DNA of 64,000 bases, from positions 2,976,001-3,040,000 of the forward strand of contig NZ_CP107995.1 of NCBI RefSeq assembly GCF_036116635.1, read 5' to 3'. The stretch comes from Amycolatopsis sp. NBC_00345. GTDB lineage: Bacteria; Actinomycetota; Actinomycetes; Mycobacteriales; Pseudonocardiaceae. The notes below the pieces were generated by a model. That model saw only the letters and a list, made by a program, of their open reading frames with translations, ran no database searches and was not told where the DNA came from. Position numbers and translations under genes: made by a program. Shown in pieces: positions 17,294 through 26,559 of this stretch. Every line of letters starts with the position of its first letter. Within the stretch, counting starts at the first letter, position 1.

Positions 17294-18531
17294 TCCTCCA
17301 CCGTAACCACTTCCCGGCCGGCGGACCGCCACCACCGCCCCTTACCCCACCCCAGCAGCACCAGCCCGGCCAGCACGTAGATCCCGGACTGGACGTCCAG
17401 CAGCACCGCGGGCCCGGTGACGGCGACGAGTGTGCCCGCGAGCAGCGCCCCGGCGGCCGTGCCCGCCGCCATCACCGCGAACACCGTGCTCAGCACCCGC
17501 CCGGCCCGTTCCGGCGAGGCCACGCCCTGCAAATGCGAGAGCAGCCCCGCGCCGGTCACCACCGCGGGCGCGCCGACGACCATGAACAGCCCGACGTAAA
17601 CGCCCAGCGCCGTGGTCGCGAAGGCCAGGTTCCAGATCAGCGCGGACAGCACCCCGGTCACCAGCGAGCCCCAGGCGAGCAGCGTCACCGGCGCGACCCG
17701 GCGGGCGACCGTCGCCACCGCGAACCCCGCGGCCAGCCCGCCGATCGCCTGCACCCCGCGCAGCAGCCCGGCGTCGGCCTCGCTGCCGCCCAGCACGTCG
17801 AGCACGAACACCACGAACAGCACCAGGAACATGCCCTGCGCGACGGCGGCGAGCACCGTCGCGACGCCCGTCGCGCGCAGCCGCGGGTCACCCGTCAGCT
17901 CGCGCAGGCCCGCCAGCCACGCCGCGAGCACCGGTTCCTTCACCGGCGCCGCGGCGGTCGCGGAGCCGACGCGCTTGAACGGCCGCACCAGCAGCAGTCC
18001 GGCCAGCGCGAGCGCCCCGAGGTAGCCGAGCACCACGCTTTCCAGCCCGCCCCAGCCGAGCAGCACGCCGCCGGCCCAGCCGCCCGCGAGCCGGGCGACG
18101 CTGCCGTTCACGCTCATCAGCCCGTTCGCGCCGGTGACCTCGCCCGCGCCGACCAGCTCCGGCACCAGGGCGTTGCGGGCCGGCTCGAAGACCGACGAGA
18201 GCCCGGCCTGCACGGCCATCACGACGTAGACCAGCGCGACCGGGATCGCCGAGCCCGCCAGCAGCGGCAGCACCACCACGGCCTGGCCCGCGCACACCGC
18301 GGCGAGCACCGCGCGGCGGTTCCACCGGTCGGCCACCACCCCCGCGACCGGGCTGAGCAGCACGGTCGGCAGCAGGCCCAGCACGATGCTCAGCGCGGTC
18401 GCCGCGGCCGAGCCGGTGCTCGTGAACAGGAACAGCGGCAGCGCGACCTGCAGTATCCACTCGGCCGTTTCGCCGAAGAAGGCCGCCACCCACAGCCGCA
18501 CGAACGCGGGGATCGCCAGCAGCTGTCTCAC
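17257..18531 (-). CDS. MFS efflux transporter
   Basis: This 424-residue major facilitator has twelve predicted membrane helices and resembles the EntS/MdfA-like exporters often controlled by ArsR-type repressors. It begins LLAIPAFVRLWVAAFFGETA, and the loop 2-3 motif reads VVADRWNRRAVL. The GTG at 18531 overlaps the TGA of the upstream regulator gene in a GTGA arrangement, which fixes the start. It is probably a drug or siderophore exporter derepressed by the ligand sensed by the regulator. The 3-prime end overlaps the metallophosphoesterase start. Confidence 0.9.
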   Translation of the reverse strand: MRQLLAIPAFVRLWVAAFFGETAEWILQVALPLFLFTSTGSAAATALSIVLGLLPTVLLSPVAGVVADRWNRRAVLAAVCAGQAVVVLPLLAGSAIPVALVYVVMAVQAGLSSVFEPARNALVPELVGAGEVTGANGLMSVNGSVARLAGGWAGGVLLGWGGLESVVLGYLGALALAGLLLVRPFKRVGSATAAAPVKEPVLAAWLAGLRELTGDPRLRATGVATVLAAVAQGMFLVLFVVFVLDVLGGSEADAGLLRGVQAIGGLAAGFAVATVARRVAPVTLLAWGSLVTGVLSALIWNLAFATTALGVYVGLFMVVGAPAVVTGAGLLSHLQGVASPERAGRVLSTVFAVMAAGTAAGALLAGTLVAVTGPAVLLDVQSGIYVLAGLVLLGWGKGRWWRSAGREVVTVEECRLSSPPVTSM

Positions 18532-19115
18532 GCGCTCGGCTTCCCGTCGTGCTCGATCCGCAGGAACGCGCGCACGCCCAGGTGCACCGGCCGCGCGTCG
18601 GCGGGCGTGTCCTGCCGGATCGGGCGCGCGTACGGGCGCACCAGCGCGTCGATGGCCTTGACCAGGCGTTCCAGCTCCGCGGGCGTGACCCGCAGCGTGT
18701 AGTTGCTCATCCCGCCGGCGTCCCGCCACTCCGGGTCGAGCCCGTCAAAGGAGTCCAGGTACCGCTGCGTCAGCTCCTGCTCCTGGCCCAGCTGCGTGCC
18801 GACGACGGCGAGCTGCGCGCTGGTCAGCACCGGGTCGTCGCTGAAGTCCCCCAGGTCGAGGCCGACCTGCCGGGCCTGCCACGGGCGCTCGCGGCCGTCA
18901 CCGCCCTCGGAGCGCTCGACCAGGCCGTACTGCGCGAGCTGGCGCAGGTGCCAGCTGCAGTTCGACGCCGTGGACCCGACCGCCTCCGCGCACTCGCTCG
19001 CGGTCCGCGGCCCGATGGCGGTGAGGTACTGCAGCAGCGCCATCCGCAGCGGGTGCGCCAGCGCTCGGAGCAGCTCGGCGTCGTCGACGCGCTTGCGCGG
19101 GGGCAGCTCGGCCAT
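18528..19115 (-). CDS. ArsR-family winged-helix regulator
   Basis: This is a 195-residue regulator. The winged helix (about 8-85) reads DDAELLRALAHPLRMALLQY followed by a recognition region in TASECAEAVGSTASNCSWHL. The C-terminal half is helical and may bind the inducer. There are no metal-binding cysteine pairs of the classical ArsR type, so an organic ligand is more likely. The start ATG 19115 has CGGAG seven bases upstream. A 32-bp imperfect palindrome at 19131-19162 directly upstream is the probable operator, giving autoregulation and control of the coupled MFS gene. Confidence 0.9.
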   Translation of the reverse strand: MAELPPRKRVDDAELLRALAHPLRMALLQYLTAIGPRTASECAEAVGSTASNCSWHLRQLAQYGLVERSEGGDGRERPWQARQVGLDLGDFSDDPVLTSAQLAVVGTQLGQEQELTQRYLDSFDGLDPEWRDAGGMSNYTLRVTPAELERLVKAIDALVRPYARPIRQDTPADARPVHLGVRAFLRIEHDGKPSA

Positions 19116-19130
19116 GGTTCGCTCCGATAT

Positions 19131-19162
19131 CTGAAAGGATTCTTTCGAAAGACTTCCTTCAG
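19131..19162. promoter_or_regulatory. Imperfect palindrome, probable ArsR-family operator
   Basis: The sequence is symmetric around TTTCGAAA: outer arms CTGAAAGGA and TCCTTCAG, inner arms TCTTTCGAAAGA. It lies 15-47 bp before the regulator ATG, where repressor binding would block transcription. Confidence 0.65.
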
Positions 19163-19262
19163 ATTCGCAGCCGCCTGACCCGCTGTCAACCAGCTCCGCT
19201 ACCCTCACGGACAGTTACTGCGCGAAGCAGCGACTGCGCCCGCGAGCCTTGAGGACGGTCCC

Positions 19263-19751
19263 TTGCCCCACCAGCGAGAACTCGCCACCGCCGCCGCTCT
19301 CGCGCTGCCCCGCTTCGTCAGCTCCACCGTGCGCTTCCACACCGCGGTCGCCGACCGGCTCGGCGTCACGCCGGCGGAGCTGCACTGCCTCCAGCTCGTG
19401 CACAGCGGCGCGACCGACTCCCCCACCGAGCTGGCCCGGCTGCTGGGGATGACCACCGGCGCGTTCACCCGGATGCTCGACCGGATGGAGCACGCCCGGC
19501 TCGTCGAGCGCGCCACCGACACGGCCGACCGGCGGCGGCTGCGCGTGCGCCCGCTGCCCGACCGGATGGCGGAGCTGACCGACCTCTACGCCCCGCTCGC
19601 CCAGCGGCTCGGCGAGCGGATGGCGTCGTTCGACCGGCGTCAGCTGACCGCGCTGGTGGCGTTCCTGACCGAAGGCGAAACGGCCGCCGACCAGGAGGCC
19701 GCCACGCTGCTCGCCGGCGACGAAGAGACGGCCCGCGAAATAACGGGTTGA
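19263..19751 (+). CDS. MarR-family regulator
   Basis: This 162-residue winged-helix protein carries its HTH in DSPTELARLLGMTTGAFTRM, followed by the wing RLVERATDTADRRRLRVRP (about 45-105). Dimerisation helices flank it. I use the TTG at 19263, preceded by GAGGA eight bases upstream. The stop TGA overlaps the -35 box of the next promoter, so the downstream ABC-F gene seems to have its own transcription start. Ligand and targets are unknown. The adjacent ABC-F resistance-type gene is one possible target. Confidence 0.88.
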   Translation: MPHQRELATAAALALPRFVSSTVRFHTAVADRLGVTPAELHCLQLVHSGATDSPTELARLLGMTTGAFTRMLDRMEHARLVERATDTADRRRLRVRPLPDRMAELTDLYAPLAQRLGERMASFDRRQLTALVAFLTEGETAADQEAATLLAGDEETAREITG

Positions 19752-19778
19752 CTAATCCGACAGTCGTCGCGTTAGGAT
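19748..19778 (+). promoter_or_regulatory. Promoter of the ABC-F leader
   Basis: TTGACT (19748-19753) and TAGGAT (19773-19778) are separated by 19 bases. The expected transcription start, about 19785-19788, falls on or next to the ATG of a three-codon reading frame. Confidence 0.6.
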
Positions 19779-19787
19779 CTCCGCACT

Positions 19788-19799
19788 ATGAACAGCTGA
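19788..19799 (+). CDS. Three-codon upstream reading frame (leader peptide MNS)
   Basis: ATG-AAC-AGC-TGA starts ten bases after the -10 box and would be translated from a leaderless or near-leaderless message. It precedes the ABC-F gene by about 100 bases. Minimal upstream frames are a known element of ribosome-mediated attenuation of actinobacterial ABC-F resistance genes. That this one works so is inference. Confidence 0.4.
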   Translation: MNS

Positions 19800-19902
19800 G
19801 CCGAGCCCTTCCCCGTATCGAGGCCGCTCCGGTCGAGCACCGCTCCCGTGAGCCGCGAGTCCCGTCGGGGAACCGTTTCCACTTCAGGCCCGGTGATCGC
19901 TC
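19800..19902 (+). promoter_or_regulatory. ABC-F 5-prime leader, possible attenuator
   Basis: TTCCCCG (19809-19815) can pair with CGGGGAA (19866-19872), enclosing shorter GC-rich alternatives around CTCCCGTGAG. I could not define a terminator/antiterminator pair by eye, and there is no clear U-tract. The length and position suit an attenuation leader. Confidence 0.35.
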
Positions 19903-21522
<1,620 letters not shown>

Positions 21523-21528
<6 letters not shown>

Positions 21529-21538
21529 GGCGTTATAC
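21523..21538. promoter_or_regulatory. Second exact copy of the 16-bp palindrome
   Basis: GTATAGGGCGTTATAC spans the ABC-F stop codon (TAG at 21526-21528) and abuts the terminator stem. It is identical to 184-199. The location is downstream of ABC-F and mshC rather than at a promoter. Confidence 0.4.
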
Positions 21539-21575
21539 GGTTCGGTGGGCCGGGTGAGCCCGGCCCACCGAACCG
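21538..21575. terminator. Strong bidirectional hairpin between ABC-F and mshC
   Basis: A perfect 17-bp stem (21538-21554 with 21559-21575, starting CGGTTCGGTGGG) closes a TGAG loop. It lies between two convergent genes and would terminate both. Confidence 0.85.
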
Positions 21576-21579
21576 GAGC

Positions 21580-22818
21580 TCAGAGCTGGATGCCGAGCAG
21601 CGCGTCGACGGCGTTGCGGATCAGTCCGGGCGCGACGGTGTCGGTGCCGTCGCGCCGCAGTGCCCCGGTCGCCCATGAGTCCACCGCGGACAGTGCCTTC
21701 GGCGTGTCGAGGTCGTCGGAGAGGTGGTCGCGCAGGCGGGCGACCACGTCGGTGGCGTCGGGGCCGCCCGGCAGCGCGACGGCCTCCCGCCAGCGGGCGA
21801 GCCGCTCCTGCGCCTCGGTCAGCAGCTCCGCCGTCCACGGCCGGTTCTCGCGGTAGTGCCCGGCGAACAGCGCCAGCCGGATCGCGCCGGAGTCGACGCC
21901 GTCGGCGCGCAGCCGCGAGACGAACACCAGGTTCCCGCGGGACTTCGACATCTTCTCGCCGTCGAGGCCGATCATCCCGGCGTGCACGTAGTGCCGGGCG
22001 AACGGGTGGTCCCCCGCGACCGCCTCGGCGTGCGCCGCGCTGTACTCGTGGTGCGGGAAGATCAGGTCGGAGCCGCCGCCCTGCAGGTCGAAGCCGAGGC
22101 CGAGGCGGTTCACCGCGATCGCGCTGCACTCGATGTGCCAGCCCGGCCGGCCGGCGCCCAGCTCGGACTCCCACGACGGCTCGCCCTCGCGCGCCACCCG
22201 CCACAGCAGCGCGTCGAGCGGGTCGCGCTTGCCGCGGCGGTCCGGGTCGCCGCCGCGCTCGGCGAAGAACTTGTTCATCGTCTCGGCGTCGTAGTTCGAC
22301 TCGTAACCGAAGCGGCCGGTGGCGTTCCGGTCGAAGTAGATGTCCGGGAACTCCGGGTCGTCCGCGCGGTAGGCGCTGCCGTTGGCCAGCAGCTTCGCGA
22401 TCACCTCGACGATCTCCGGGATGCTCTCGACCGCGCCCACGAACTGGCGCGGCGGCAGCACGCGCAGCGCCGTCATGTCCTCGCGGAACAGCGCCGTCTC
22501 GCGCATCCCGAGCACCACCCAGTCGTCGGAGTCGCGCTGGGCGCGCTCCAGCAGCGGCTCGTCGATGTCGGTCACGTTCTGGACGTAGTGCACTTCGTGG
22601 CCGTTGTCCCGCCACACCCGGTTGACCAGGTCGAACGCCAGGTACGTGGCCGCGTGGCCGAGGTGCGTGGCGTCGTACGGGGTGATGCCGCAGACGTACA
22701 TCCGGGCCGTGGCACCGGGAGCCGTCGGGCGGACCTGCCCGGTCGCCGTGTCGTGGAGCCGGAGGGGGCGGGGGGTGCCCGGAAGCCGGGGCACGTCGAC
22801 GGATGACCAAGTCTGCAT
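21580..22818 (-). CDS. mshC: Cysteine:GlcN-Ins ligase of mycothiol biosynthesis
   Basis: This 412-residue enzyme joins cysteine to GlcN-inositol in an ATP-dependent step of mycothiol synthesis. It is a cysteinyl-tRNA-synthetase relative. The HIGH-type motif is ATHLGHA near residue 54, zinc ligands include the Cys of [12 protein letters not shown], and the KMSKS loop is [10 protein letters not shown] in the C-terminal half. A true CysS would carry a longer anticodon-binding region. Length agrees with the mycobacterial enzyme. The ATG at 22818 ([14 protein letters not shown]) is used; the frame stays open much further upstream but antisense to the next gene. Mycothiol is the main thiol buffer of these bacteria. 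Confidence 0.96.
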   Translation of the reverse strand: MQTWSSVDVPRLPGTPRPLRLHDTATGQVRPTAPGATARMYVCGITPYDATHLGHAATYLAFDLVNRVWRDNGHEVHYVQNVTDIDEPLLERAQRDSDDWVVLGMRETALFREDMTALRVLPPRQFVGAVESIPEIVEVIAKLLANGSAYRADDPEFPDIYFDRNATGRFGYESNYDAETMNKFFAERGGDPDRRGKRDPLDALLWRVAREGEPSWESELGAGRPGWHIECSAIAVNRLGLGFDLQGGGSDLIFPHHEYSAAHAEAVAGDHPFARHYVHAGMIGLDGEKMSKSRGNLVFVSRLRADGVDSGAIRLALFAGHYRENRPWTAELLTEAQERLARWREAVALPGGPDATDVVARLRDHLSDDLDTPKALSAVDSWATGALRRDGTDTVAPGLIRNAVDALLGIQL

Positions 22819-22882
22819 ACTCCGACTGTAAGCGTGACGGCCGTACGCTTTCCCACCCGGTGGGAGCCATCGAGGTCCGCGG

Positions 22883-22915
22883 GGTTGACCCTGACGCAGG
22901 GGCAACCTTTTAGCG
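22883..22915 (+). promoter_or_regulatory. MerR-type promoter/operator for the hydrolase-merR pair
   Basis: TTGACC (22885-22890) and TTAGCG (22910-22915) are 19 bases apart, the stretched spacing typical of MerR activators. A dyad, GGTTG-N15-CAACC with inner CCCTG/CAGGG, at 22883-22907 fills the spacer. The ATG follows at 22924. Confidence 0.65.
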
Positions 22916-22923
22916 TGCCCGCC

Positions 22924-23739
22924 ATGACCACCGAAACCGATGCGGCCGACGACGCCGGAAGCCTCAAGCAGTTCGAGGTCCACCACGACGGCGTCACGAT
23001 CGCGGTGTCCCGCGGCGGCCGGGGACGGCCGCTGGTCCTGTGCCCGGGGCTCCTCTCGACGCAGGCCGCCCTGCGCGAGCTGATCTCGCTGCTGCGCCGC
23101 GACTACGACGTGGTGACCTTCGACCTCAGGGGCCACGGCCTGTCCTCGGCCGCCGGGGACTACACCTTCGACGCGTTCCTGAGCGATCTCACCGCCGTGC
23201 TGGCGGAGCTGACGCGCCGCGGCCTGTCCTCGCCGCCCCTGCTCATGGGCTACTCGCTGGGCGCGGACCTGGCCGTGCACTACGCCGCGGCGCACCCCGG
23301 CGCACTGGCCGGGCTGGTCCTCGTCGACGGGGCGAACCCGGTGCCCGAGCCGTTCGTGACCGAGGCCGACCTGGCGGAATTCACCGGGATGGCGGAAGCG
23401 TTCGCGGAGCAGGCCGAAACGGCCGTGGGCACGCCGCACCAGGTGCTGCTCGCCCCGCCGGACATCGTCGGCCTGAACGTGGCGATCGACGGCGTGCGGT
23501 CCGAGATCCTCGGCCGGTACCGGGAAATCGGCGGCCCGGTCAGGATGATCATGTCCACCGCGATGGCCGGTACCGGCGGCGAAGGCCGCGGGCCGTGGCG
23601 CAACCGGAACTGGCGGGCGGGCATCAACCGGCTCCTCGGCGAGCGGCCGGACATCGCCGTGTCCTGGCTCGAAGCCGATCACCGGCTGGTCATGACCCAC
23701 GCCGCGGAGATCGCCCGGATCGTCCGGGCCGCTTCCTGA
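22924..23739 (+). CDS. Alpha/beta hydrolase
   Basis: This 271-residue alpha/beta hydrolase has its nucleophile serine in [16 protein letters not shown] (about residue 106). The oxyanion region is [12 protein letters not shown], and the catalytic histidine is probably in [13 protein letters not shown] near the C-terminus. The strand-4 motif [13 protein letters not shown] is typical of the family. The substrate is unknown. A MerR-type promoter lies immediately upstream, and a merR gene follows 29 bp downstream. The hydrolase is therefore the probable target of that regulator, perhaps detoxifying or processing its inducer. Confidence 0.88.
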   Translation: MTTETDAADDAGSLKQFEVHHDGVTIAVSRGGRGRPLVLCPGLLSTQAALRELISLLRRDYDVVTFDLRGHGLSSAAGDYTFDAFLSDLTAVLAELTRRGLSSPPLLMGYSLGADLAVHYAAAHPGALAGLVLVDGANPVPEPFVTEADLAEFTGMAEAFAEQAETAVGTPHQVLLAPPDIVGLNVAIDGVRSEILGRYREIGGPVRMIMSTAMAGTGGEGRGPWRNRNWRAGINRLLGERPDIAVSWLEADHRLVMTHAAEIARIVRAAS

Positions 23740-23768
23740 ACGGCTCCCCCGGCCAGGAGACTGGGCCG

Positions 23769-24548
23769 ATGGTGACGATCGGCGAGCTGGCGTCGTACGC
23801 CGGGGTGACGGTGCGCGCGGTGCGGCACTACCACGCCAAGGGCCTGCTGCCCGAGCCCGAACGCGACCATTCCGGCTACCGGAGGTACGACGCCGCCGCC
23901 GTGGTCGAGCTGGTCAAGATCCGGGCCCTCGCCGAGGCCGGGGTCCCGCTGGCGCGCGTGCGGGAGCTGATCCGGGCCGGCGAGGAGGAGTTCGCCGCGG
24001 CCGTCGCGGACATCGACCGGCGGCTGCGCGCGGAGATCCGGCAACGGCAGCGGCACCGCGAGCGGATCGCCCGCCTCGCCTCCGGGGACAGCCTGGCGCT
24101 GTCCCCCGAAGTGGCCGGGCTGCTCGACCGGCTACGGGCCCTCGGCGTCGACGAACGGCTCGTCGGACTTGAGCGCGACGGCTGGATCCTGCTCGCCGCC
24201 CACGCACCCGGGCGGGCCGCGGAATGGGCCGCCCGCAAGCACAAGCAGCTCGCCGACCCGGAGCTGATCGGGTTCTACCGCGCCCTGGGCCGGGCCCTCG
24301 ACCGGTCCGGCGACGACCCGGAGCTGGTCGAGCTGGCCGATCGGCTGGCCGTCCACCTCACGCGGATGACCGGTGGGCCGGGCGAGGACGACGCCGGCGT
24401 CGAGCCGCCGCTCGCCCGGCTGCTGGACGCGCTGGCGTCCGGCACCGCGCCGCCCGCCCGCCGGCTGATCGAGCTGCTGCGGGCCCGGGGCTGGACTACC
24501 TGGGCGAAAGTCGAGCGCGGGGGCCCGGCACCGGACGGGCAGCGGTGA
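23769..24548 (+). CDS. MerR-family regulator
   Basis: This is a 259-residue regulator. The HTH is [20 protein letters not shown] with the wing [18 protein letters not shown], followed by a dimerisation coiled coil (about 75-110). The long C-terminal region (about 120-259) is helical and probably the effector domain. No cysteine ligands for metal are present, so it is a ligand-binding rather than metal-sensing MerR. Its own promoter is the 19-bp-spaced element before the hydrolase gene, giving autoregulation. The ATG at 23769 is followed by a terminator right at the stop codon. Confidence 0.9.
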   Translation: MVTIGELASYAGVTVRAVRHYHAKGLLPEPERDHSGYRRYDAAAVVELVKIRALAEAGVPLARVRELIRAGEEEFAAAVADIDRRLRAEIRQRQRHRERIARLASGDSLALSPEVAGLLDRLRALGVDERLVGLERDGWILLAAHAPGRAAEWAARKHKQLADPELIGFYRALGRALDRSGDDPELVELADRLAVHLTRMTGGPGEDDAGVEPPLARLLDALASGTAPPARRLIELLRARGWTTWAKVERGGPAPDGQR

Positions 24549-24582
24549 CGGGCCCGGGACCACACGCCGGTCCCGGGCCCGT
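24548..24582. terminator. Hairpin after merR
   Basis: A 14-bp perfect stem (ACGGGCCCGGGACC with its complement) closes a 7-base loop, starting on the last base of the merR stop. It lies between merR and the convergent VWA gene. Confidence 0.85.
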
Positions 24583-24600
24583 CACTGCTGAATCGTCGCG

Positions 24601-26559
24601 CTACCGGCGCCGCGTGCGGAGGTAGTCGTTGACCACCGCGGCGCCGAGCCCGTCGACGTCCGGCGCCACCACCCGGCCGCCGGAGCGGCGGGCGATGACG
24701 TCGACGAACGCCTCCAGGCGCGGGTCGTCGCCGAGCCGGAACACCGTGACCGACGCGCCCAGCTTGGCCAGACGGTCCACTTCGGACAGTGTCTTGTGGA
24801 TGGTCCGCGGGTCCGGCGGATAGTCGAAAACCGCTTCACCGTCGGGTTCCAGGTGGGCCGTGGGCTCGCCGTCAGTGACCATCAGGACCACCGGCTGGGC
24901 GTCCGGGTGCCGGCGCAGGTGCCGTCCCGCGAGCAGCAGCGCGTGGTGCGCGTTGGTGCCCTGCTCCCAGGTGCCCTCCAGGCCGACCAGCTCCGGCAGG
25001 TCCACCGGCATCGCGTAGCGGCCGAAGGTGATCAGCTGCAGCGCGTCGTTGCGGAACCGGGTGCTGATCAGCTGGTGCAGCGCGAGCGCCGTCCGCTTCA
25101 TCGGCAGCCAGCGGCCCTCCTGGACCATCGACCACGACGTGTCCACCAGCAGCGCGACCGCCGCCCGCGAGCGGTGCTCGGTCTCCACCACCTCGACGTC
25201 CTCGACGTCGAGCGTGGCCGCGCCCGAGCCCAGCGACGTCGAGCGCAGCACGGCGTTGCGCACCGTGCGCGGCACGTCCCACGGCTGCATGTCCCCGAAC
25301 CGCCACGGCCGGCTGGCCCCGGTCGGCTCGCCCGCCGCGCCGGCCGACTCGGTCTCCCGGTCGCCCGTCTTGCCGCGCAACGCGTTCACGATGTCCGACA
25401 GCGCCGTCTCGCCCAGGCGCCGCAATGCCTTGGGCGACAACCGGAGCGAGCCGTCGGCGGCCCGTTCGAACAGGCCCTGGCGACGCAGCTCCCGTTCCAG
25501 CTCGGACAGCCGCCGCGCGTCGACGCCGGCGTCCTTGCCCAGCTGGCGCTCCAGCGACTCGAGGTCGATGTCCTCCAGCCGCGCGCCGGGGTAAGACTGG
25601 CCCAGCTGCTCGGCGAGCCCGTCCAGCTCGGCCAGGTCGGCCATTGCCTGCGCGCCCTCCCCCATGCCGAGCGGGTCCTGGCCGCGGAAGCGCTCCGAGG
25701 ACGTCCAGTCCTCCCCCGGCCGCAACGACTGCAGTTGCGCGTCGAGCGCCGACAGCTGCTGAGCCAGGCGCGGGTCGCCGAACGCCTGCTGGGTCAGCTC
25801 CGCCAGCTCGGCGCGCTGCTCGGCGGACATCGAGTTCATCATCCGCTGCGCGGCGGCCGCGCGGGCGGCGAGCACGTCGATCAGCTCGTCGACCGTCCGC
25901 GGGTTCTCCGGAAAGAACTCGCCGTGGCGGTTCATGAACTCGGCGAACCGCTCCTCGATGTCGTCGGCCCCCTGCGCGTGGGCGGCGAGCAGCGCGTTGA
26001 GGTCACTGAGCATCTGGTTGATCTGCTCGACGTCCTCGGGCCCGGCGTTCTGCAACGCCTCCTTCATGCCCTGGAACCGCGAGTCGAGCAGCTCCCGGCC
26101 GAGCAGGTCGCGGATCTGGCCGTACTTCTGCCGCCCCTCCTCGGAACGCCAGTCGTACTCGTTCAGCTCCCGCACGGCCGCGGCGGTGCCGGGCGGGAGC
26201 GCGTCCAGCTGGGCCTCGCGGAACCGGGCGTCGTCGTCGGGGTCCGGGAACAGCTCCCGGCGCTCGGCGGTCAGCGCCTCGCTCAGCAGCTGCTGGACTT
26301 CCTGCAGCGTGCCGTCGAGCCGGTGCCGCCGCTGGATTTCGGAACGGCGCTGCCACAGCCGCCGCGACAGCTCGTCCAGCCCCGCGGTGCGCTCGGTGCC
26401 GCGCCGCAGCAGTTCCTCCAGCGCCGAACGCGGCGACGAGCCGGCCATCACCTCGCGGCCGATCTCGTCCATCGCGTCCCGCAGGTCCGCCGGCGGCGCC
26501 AGCGGATCCGGCCCGTCGTGCCACGGCCCGTACGCGTATCCCTCCGGGATGAGGGGCAT
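24601..26559 (-). CDS. VWA-domain protein, partner of the adjacent MoxR ATPase
   Basis: This is a 652-residue protein. The N-terminal 400 residues are helical, charged and rich in Glu/Arg/Gln, with repeated segments of coiled-coil character. The C-terminal von Willebrand A domain (about 450-640) has a MIDAS motif in VALLVDTSWSMVQEG and VVLMVTDGEPTAHLEPD. MoxR-VWA pairs act like chelatase I/D subunits, chaperoning metal insertion or complex maturation. The ATG at 26559 overlaps the TAA of moxR (TAATG), so the two proteins are made together. There is no signal peptide, so the protein is cytoplasmic. The client is unknown. Confidence 0.88.
   Translation of the reverse strand: MPLIPEGYAYGPWHDGPDPLAPPADLRDAMDEIGREVMAGSSPRSALEELLRRGTERTAGLDELSRRLWQRRSEIQRRHRLDGTLQEVQQLLSEALTAERRELFPDPDDDARFREAQLDALPPGTAAAVRELNEYDWRSEEGRQKYGQIRDLLGRELLDSRFQGMKEALQNAGPEDVEQINQMLSDLNALLAAHAQGADDIEERFAEFMNRHGEFFPENPRTVDELIDVLAARAAAAQRMMNSMSAEQRAELAELTQQAFGDPRLAQQLSALDAQLQSLRPGEDWTSSERFRGQDPLGMGEGAQAMADLAELDGLAEQLGQSYPGARLEDIDLESLERQLGKDAGVDARRLSELERELRRQGLFERAADGSLRLSPKALRRLGETALSDIVNALRGKTGDRETESAGAAGEPTGASRPWRFGDMQPWDVPRTVRNAVLRSTSLGSGAATLDVEDVEVVETEHRSRAAVALLVDTSWSMVQEGRWLPMKRTALALHQLISTRFRNDALQLITFGRYAMPVDLPELVGLEGTWEQGTNAHHALLLAGRHLRRHPDAQPVVLMVTDGEPTAHLEPDGEAVFDYPPDPRTIHKTLSEVDRLAKLGASVTVFRLGDDPRLEAFVDVIARRSGGRVVAPDVDGLGAAVVNDYLRTRRR

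Noticed and set aside
22819..23700. N-terminal extension of mshC by 294 codons
   Set aside because: The extension is antisense to the alpha/beta hydrolase and is not part of any MshC; ATG 22818 fits the family.
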